NCBI GenBank assembly: GCA_021371965.1
Contig: JAJFVE010000195.1
Coordinates: forward strand, 1-10,330
DNA length: 10,330 bases
Reading direction: 5' to 3'
DNA from: Planctomycetaceae bacterium
GTDB taxonomy: Bacteria; Planctomycetota; Phycisphaerae; SM23-33
The position numbers were made by a program, and so were the translations under genes. Shown piece after piece: positions 6,735 through 10,330 of this stretch. The notes beneath the pieces were generated by a model, which saw nothing but the letters and a program-made list of their open reading frames with translations, ran no database searches and had not been told where the DNA came from. Numbering within the stretch: position 1 is the first letter of the stretch; each line of letters opens with the position of its first letter.

Positions 6735-8195
6735 ATGAGCGTACGTGCGATGTCGTGGATAATGGTGGCTGCAGTGGCTTTGGCGGCTGCGCCAGGCTTA
6801 GCTCAGACAAAGAAGGTCAAGATCGTCGTCATGGGCGACAGCCTCTGCTCGCAGCCCCAGCCTTCGTGGCCGGAAGTGATGGTCAAGCACCTCGGCGAGG
6901 GTTACTCGCAGCAGACGTTCGCGGCCGGCGGATTGAGCACCTTCACCAACACGTACAAGAGCATCTGGACGCGCTACGAGCACGTCAATGCCGCCAAGGC
7001 CCGCGGTGACATCACACTGGTAGCGTTGGGCGCCAACGACGCCAAGACCGGCAACTGGCCGCGCAAACGTGAGTGGCCTGGGCTCTATAAGAAGGTTCTG
7101 GGCATGTACAAAGGCGAAGGTCGCAAGGTCTACGTCGTCCTGCCCCCGCCCTGCCGAGCCGACGAGGTCTATGGCATCAGCCGCGACTTCATGCAGAACG
7201 GGCTAATCCCCGCGATGCGCGAAGCCGCCAAGGAAACCGGCTGTGAGGTCATTGATATCAACACTCCGCTGCTGGAGCGTCCCGATGCTACGTGCAGCGA
7301 CGGCCTGTATCTCTCCGAAACCGGGTGTGAGATCGTCGGCGCGCTGGTCGCCAAGGCCCTGACCGGCAAGGATTATCCCATGCCGGCGGCCCCCAAGAAG
7401 CTCAGCGCCGAAGAGAAGGCCAAGGAAGCCGCCGCTCAGGACGCCGCCAAAGCGGTCAAGACTCCGGCGGTCAAGCAGATGAATGTCGGCGACGTGGCAG
7501 AACTGACACCTCAGATCGTCCAAAATGAAAAGGGCGATGGACCCGACGGCAAGGGCAATACCTCCGATGACACTTGGCAGTTCTGGCTTGAACTTCAGGT
7601 CCCTCGCAACACGTACCATCACTTAGTCCTCAATACCAAGACGATGTCTGCACAGGACCGCGAGAAGGGCGTGACTGATCCCACCCGCCGCCGCGGCGCA
7701 GGCCGGATTCGCGGCCCAGTCGCCGCCGCCTTGCCCAATCCCAAGGACACTGAAGGCTGGATCTTCGTGCAGGACTGGGATGCCAGATTTGAAGGCGTAT
7801 GGGGCGACCTCAAGGCCAACCGCATCCTCATGCACCCCTACGTCGAGAAGAATATCCCAGGCGGACTGGCGATCTCCTTCCGCGTGCCCGCCGACGGCAC
7901 TTACGAAGTCAGCGGCAAGTTGACGGACTTGCAGGTGATGGGTGAACCCGGGGATGGTATTGAATGGCGCATTGAGCTGGCTCACGAGTGGACCGGCGAC
8001 ACAAGCCCCGAGGCCTACGCCAGAGTAGCCAAGGGCGGTCCTTTCGGTGACAAGGTAGGCCCGGCCAGCGGGGACATTACCGGGTCGTTCGAAGCCAAGA
8101 AGGCCGACCTGATCCGCCTGGTCCTCGACCCCCGCAAGAACTGGGGCGCCGAACTGACAGCCCTGGAAGGCTTCAAGATCAAACGCGTGAAGTAG
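6735..8195 (+). CDS. Secreted SGNH/GDSL-hydrolase-like protein with a C-terminal beta-rich domain
   Basis: The product is a predicted exported protein of 486 residues. A signal peptide (1-23, ending GLAQ) precedes an SGNH/GDSL hydrolase domain (about 27-212). Block I is VMGDSL with the expected nucleophile Ser36. Block III is GAND (99-102). Block V reads DGLYLSETG (189-197), where the usual form is DGxH. The catalytic His is therefore Tyr192 (codon TAT), while Asp189 remains. Family members are usually esterases or carbohydrate deacetylases; this one may be inactive or altered. An Ala/Lys-rich linker (222-248) leads to a C-terminal region (about 250-486) that looks like beta sandwiches, with YEVSGKLTD and IRLVLDP segments; I cannot name the family. 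AGGAG lies 6 nt before the ATG. The substrate is unknown. Confidence 0.8.
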   Translation: MSVRAMSWIMVAAVALAAAPGLAQTKKVKIVVMGDSLCSQPQPSWPEVMVKHLGEGYSQQTFAAGGLSTFTNTYKSIWTRYEHVNAAKARGDITLVALGANDAKTGNWPRKREWPGLYKKVLGMYKGEGRKVYVVLPPPCRADEVYGISRDFMQNGLIPAMREAAKETGCEVIDINTPLLERPDATCSDGLYLSETGCEIVGALVAKALTGKDYPMPAAPKKLSAEEKAKEAAAQDAAKAVKTPAVKQMNVGDVAELTPQIVQNEKGDGPDGKGNTSDDTWQFWLELQVPRNTYHHLVLNTKTMSAQDREKGVTDPTRRRGAGRIRGPVAAALPNPKDTEGWIFVQDWDARFEGVWGDLKANRILMHPYVEKNIPGGLAISFRVPADGTYEVSGKLTDLQVMGEPGDGIEWRIELAHEWTGDTSPEAYARVAKGGPFGDKVGPASGDITGSFEAKKADLIRLVLDPRKNWGAELTALEGFKIKRVK

Positions 8196-8202
8196 ACATC
8201 GA

Positions 8203-8240
8203 AGGGTGCCATGGCGGGCGTTTCTCACCCGCCATGCCCT
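8203..8240 (+). terminator. Hairpin downstream of the SGNH-like gene
   Basis: Bases 8210-8218 pair with 8228-8236 (9 bp), and 8203-8206 pair with 8237-8240 across a 3-nt bulge (8207-8209). It starts 7 nt after the stop codon at 8195. No U-tract follows directly, so it may act with the next hairpin, or be an intergenic repeat similar to that at 10232-10270. Confidence 0.4.
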
Positions 8241-8258
8241 CCAGATGCAAAGCCATAT

Positions 8259-8292
8259 CAAATGCCCCGGCATTGCAATGCCGGGGCATTTG
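8259..8292. terminator. Perfect 34-nt palindrome, probable terminator
   Basis: The stretch equals its own reverse complement over 34 nt, centred between 8275 and 8276. As RNA it forms a GC-rich hairpin, with AAA on the 5' side and TTT on the 3' side, so it could stop transcription from either direction. It lies between the two secreted-protein genes and suggests they are transcribed separately. Confidence 0.6.
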
Positions 8293-8334
8293 CTGTACAG
8301 AGGCGTCAGCACGCGATATTGAAAGGATTGAACC

Positions 8335-9879
8335 ATGATGCGATATTCGCTCTGTGCATCCATTTTTATGTTGGCAGCAGTCGCCTCCGCCGCTGACACC
8401 CCCAAAGGTCCGCAGCTCGAGCCCTTTACCGCGACCTTCAAGTACAGCGCCGACGAGGGCAAGACCTACACACTCGACGCTCTGCCGGATGTGCCCACCA
8501 ACAGCCGCGCACCGGTCTTCGGCCGCGCCGAGTTCAGCGTCGGCGACCCGGCAAAGCTGGGCATGCTCTGGCTGACGACCGTGCGCGACGGGGGCGGCCT
8601 GTGCCCCGTCAACGACCGCGCTATTGGGCCCAAGTACGTCTGCAACTCGCCGGTGCTGATCAACGCCAAGGTGCAGCTCAACGGCAAGGACGTGCCTCCC
8701 CAACTGCCCGACATGCTCGTGATCCGCTGGGCCATCGACCCGGCGATGCTGGTCAAGGGCCCCAACGTCATCACCTTCCGTGGCCAGGGATGGAACGCCC
8801 TGATCAACTGCAATTCAAGCGAGAAAGTCCCGCTGGCCTTTCGGCTCCAGTCCACCGCGCCCGACGCCCCAGCTCTGCGATCCGGTCCGGCGTTGGGACC
8901 GCTGGGCGATGACTACTTCACCCTGGCGGCCCGAACGTGGATCCCCTGCGAAATGAAAGTCACCGTCACGCCGACCGAACCGGCCGGAGCAGCGGCGACG
9001 CATACTGGCCCGCGGGAGATTCTGCACAAGCTGCGAATCCCCCTGCCCAAGGGCACCAGGAAGTTCACCTACGTCATCGAGGCCGGCGCCTCCAAAGCGG
9101 GGCCATGGACCGTGCGAGTCCCCGACGAGAAGACCCTGCGATTCGTGGTGCTCGGTCAGACTGCCACCGGCTCGGGCGTGGCCGGTCTGCTCAAGGCCAA
9201 GGCCGCCCTGGAAAAAGTCGATCCGGATTTCATCATCCATACCGGATCACTGGTGCTGATGTCGTATTGGGACTTCGCCTGGGATGACTGCCTCTTCGCC
9301 CCTTGGGAGGACCTGCTCGCCCACGTGCCGCTGATGGCCGTGCCGGCGTACAAAGACCTGTACTCCAGTGCCTTCCTGAACTACCTCTACCACCCCACGC
9401 CCGACGGCAACTGGGCGCACTGGACCTGGACCACCGGGCCGGTTCGGTTTATCGGCATCGACGGCTGGTCCGCTGCCGCCAACGCCCAGGCGACCGCCAA
9501 GTGGGTCGAGGACGTGCTCAAGGAAGCCAAGGAGCCGTTCGTCTTCGACATCACGTCGTACCCGGCGTATACAACCAACGCCTTCGGCCGCGGGATCGCC
9601 GGGCACAACTACGACAAGGCGACCATTCAGCCGCTGCTGGCCAAGTACAAAGCCACCGCCTCTCTGGGCTGCACCGGCAAATACGAGTACATCCCCGCGC
9701 CCAACGCCAACAGCGTAGACACGCTGATCACCGGGGGCGTCGGCGCCCCGATGGCCCCGGGCTGGAACAAGTACAACTACGTCATCTTCGAGATCATAGA
9801 CGGCAAGTGCAAAGCGACCGCGACGGCGTATGAGACCGGCGAAGTGCTCGACCGCCGGACGTTCGAACCGAGAAAGTGA
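8335..9879 (+). CDS. Secreted metallophosphoesterase-fold protein lacking metal ligands (probable pseudoenzyme)
   Basis: The product is a predicted exported protein of 514 residues with a signal peptide (1-20, ending ASAA). Residues about 21-175 look beta-rich (LNGKDV, NVITFRG) and about 190-262 resemble the Fn3-like domain that precedes purple acid phosphatase domains. Residues 268-514 follow the calcineurin-like metallophosphoesterase pattern block by block, but the expected metal ligands are changed: GD is GQ (274-275); GDLV is GSLV (304-307); PGNHD is PAYKD (337-341); the HxPxY His is Ser408; GHxH is GCTG (445-448). Framework residues such as DPDFIIHTG, YE (450-451) and TGGVGAP remain. 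Hydrolysis by the usual two-metal mechanism is therefore unlikely; a binding role is possible. The ATG has AAAGGA 7 nt upstream. The fold assignment is by recalled motifs only. Confidence 0.8.
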   Translation: MMRYSLCASIFMLAAVASAADTPKGPQLEPFTATFKYSADEGKTYTLDALPDVPTNSRAPVFGRAEFSVGDPAKLGMLWLTTVRDGGGLCPVNDRAIGPKYVCNSPVLINAKVQLNGKDVPPQLPDMLVIRWAIDPAMLVKGPNVITFRGQGWNALINCNSSEKVPLAFRLQSTAPDAPALRSGPALGPLGDDYFTLAARTWIPCEMKVTVTPTEPAGAAATHTGPREILHKLRIPLPKGTRKFTYVIEAGASKAGPWTVRVPDEKTLRFVVLGQTATGSGVAGLLKAKAALEKVDPDFIIHTGSLVLMSYWDFAWDDCLFAPWEDLLAHVPLMAVPAYKDLYSSAFLNYLYHPTPDGNWAHWTWTTGPVRFIGIDGWSAAANAQATAKWVEDVLKEAKEPFVFDITSYPAYTTNAFGRGIAGHNYDKATIQPLLAKYKATASLGCTGKYEYIPAPNANSVDTLITGGVGAPMAPGWNKYNYVIFEIIDGKCKATATAYETGEVLDRRTFEPRK

Positions 9880-9880
9880 A

Positions 9881-9911
9881 TTGCGGATTTTTAGTTTCGG
9901 ATTGCGGATTA
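9881..9911. repeat. Short tandem 7-mer repeat, left copy
   Basis: Units in 7-nt phase are TTGCGGA, TTTTTAG, TTTCGGA, TTGCGGA and a partial TTA. It begins one base after the stop codon of the preceding gene. Bases 9895-9911 are a 17-nt exact inverted copy of 10294-10310. Confidence 0.7.
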
Positions 9912-9961
9912 GCAGGCATTTGATCTTTCAGAGCGCTCGCTCTTGCCCGATAATATATAAC

Positions 9962-10150
9962 ATGATTGATCGGGTGGTCACAAAGCACGATCTGCATGAT
10001 AAGTCCCAGGCGGTCAAGGATCTGGCGTATTGGCTATCGCGCCCGCCGGAAGAGCGTATCTCGGCCGTCGAAATACTGAGACGTCAACTCTATGGAAATA
10101 CAGGCGGACTTCAAAGAGTTGCTCGCGTTGTTCAACGCACACGGCGTTGA
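9962..10150 (+). CDS. Small protein of the type encoded before nucleotidyltransferase genes
   Basis: The product has 62 residues from the ATG at 9962; the frame is open further left but enters repeat DNA and the previous gene. It contains AYWLSRPPEERISAVEILRR (22-41) and ends with LQRVARVVQRTRR. I recall similar small proteins (a WxSRPPEERLxAVExLRR core and a QRVxRVIxR tail) encoded just before MNT/AbiEii-like nucleotidyltransferase genes in many bacteria, where the pair may act as toxin and antitoxin. The function is unproven. Its last 20 codons overlap the next frame by 59 nt, and both frames look family-like there. No Shine-Dalgarno sequence is visible. An AT-rich TAATATATAA lies directly before the ATG, so a leaderless start or decay of the upstream signals is possible. 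Confidence 0.55.
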   Translation: MIDRVVTKHDLHDKSQAVKDLAYWLSRPPEERISAVEILRRQLYGNTGGLQRVARVVQRTRR

Positions 10151-10205
10151 GTACGTGATTGTCGGCGGCTACGCCATGGCGGCGCTGGAACGACAAGAGC
10201 CGTAG
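10092..10205 (+). pseudogene. Truncated nucleotidyltransferase (N-terminal fragment)
   Basis: The 37-codon frame gives MEIQADFKELLALFNAHGVE, then YVIVGGYAMAALERQEP and a stop. The start is typical of MNT/AbiEii-like nucleotidyltransferases: a helix, then VEYVIVGGYA, the glycine-rich turn that precedes the catalytic DxD. In full-length members the DxD and a further hundred or more residues follow. Here similarity stops after GGYAMA (about 10180), and neither the DxD nor any downstream remainder is seen before the window ends. I infer a broken gene. A real micro-protein cannot be excluded. Confidence 0.6.
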
Positions 10206-10231
10206 TTCCACATCATCATCGCAATAAAAGA

Positions 10232-10270
10232 CATGGCGACCCGCGAGAAACAACAACGCGTGTCGCCATG
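10232..10270 (-). terminator. Hairpin with U-tract on the minus strand
   Basis: Arms 10232-10245 and 10257-10270 pair over 14 positions with one mismatch, with an 11-nt loop. On the minus strand the stem is followed by TCTTTTATT, so it looks like a terminator for a minus-strand gene entering from the right of the window. CATGGCG and CGCCATG at the arm ends and TTTCTC in the loop also occur in the hairpin at 8203-8240. Confidence 0.5.
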
Positions 10271-10293
10271 CCACCCGGAAACGCCCGGGCAAG

Positions 10294-10330
10294 TAATCCG
10301 CAATCCGAAATCCACAAATCCGAAATCGGA
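10294..10330. repeat. Short tandem 7-mer repeat, right copy (runs to the window edge)
   Basis: Units in 7-nt phase include AATCCGC, AATCCGA, AATCCAC and AATCCGA, ending AATCGGA at the window edge. It is oriented opposite to the array at 9881-9911, so the two bracket the nucleotidyltransferase remnant as an inverted pair. Confidence 0.7.

Overview
The window looks like chromosomal DNA of a GC-rich planctomycete, most likely of the class Phycisphaerae. The evidence is a secreted protein ending in a PEP-CTERM sorting signal with a Phycisphaerae-like tail, two large secreted proteins of planctomycete style, and many short intergenic tandem repeats. This assignment rests on pattern recognition; no database search was possible.

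Layout. Positions 1-466 hold no convincing gene: a 9-mer tandem repeat, a terminator-like hairpin and a structured leader for the next gene. Positions 467-1099 (+) encode a DNRLRE-type PEP-CTERM surface protein. The convergent gap 1100-1487 holds its terminator and a large nested inverted repeat. From 6579 down to 1488 on the minus strand lies a complete phosphate-transport operon in the order pstS-pstC-pstA-pstB2-pstB1-phoU. The first three genes are coupled by 4-nt ATGA overlaps; the last three are separated by gaps of 53, 71 and 122 nt carrying repeats. Divergent from it are two plus-strand genes for secreted proteins: an SGNH/GDSL-hydrolase-like protein (6735-8195) and a calcineurin-like metallophosphoesterase-fold protein (8335-9879). 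The right end (9962-10205) is a remnant of a small-ORF plus nucleotidyltransferase pair, flanked by inverted copies of a 7-mer tandem repeat.

How the genes work together. PstS captures phosphate outside the membrane, PstC and PstA form the channel, a PstB dimer supplies ATP hydrolysis, and PhoU links transport to signalling. No phoB/phoR pair and no exosortase are in the window.

Most interesting signals. (1) The two PstB paralogues carry complementary active-site lesions. PstB1 has a broken ABC signature (LSPEQ) but an intact Q-loop and H-loop. PstB2 has an intact LSGGQ but has lost the Q-loop Gln and the H-loop His. A PstB1/PstB2 heterodimer would therefore have one canonical and one degenerate ATP site. 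(2) The protein at 8335-9879 keeps the metallophosphoesterase framework but has lost the expected metal ligands in all five blocks, so it looks like a pseudoenzyme. Its neighbour has a Tyr where the SGNH catalytic His should be. (3) Several families of short tandem repeats and hairpins, some with compensatory base changes, occupy nearly every intergenic gap.
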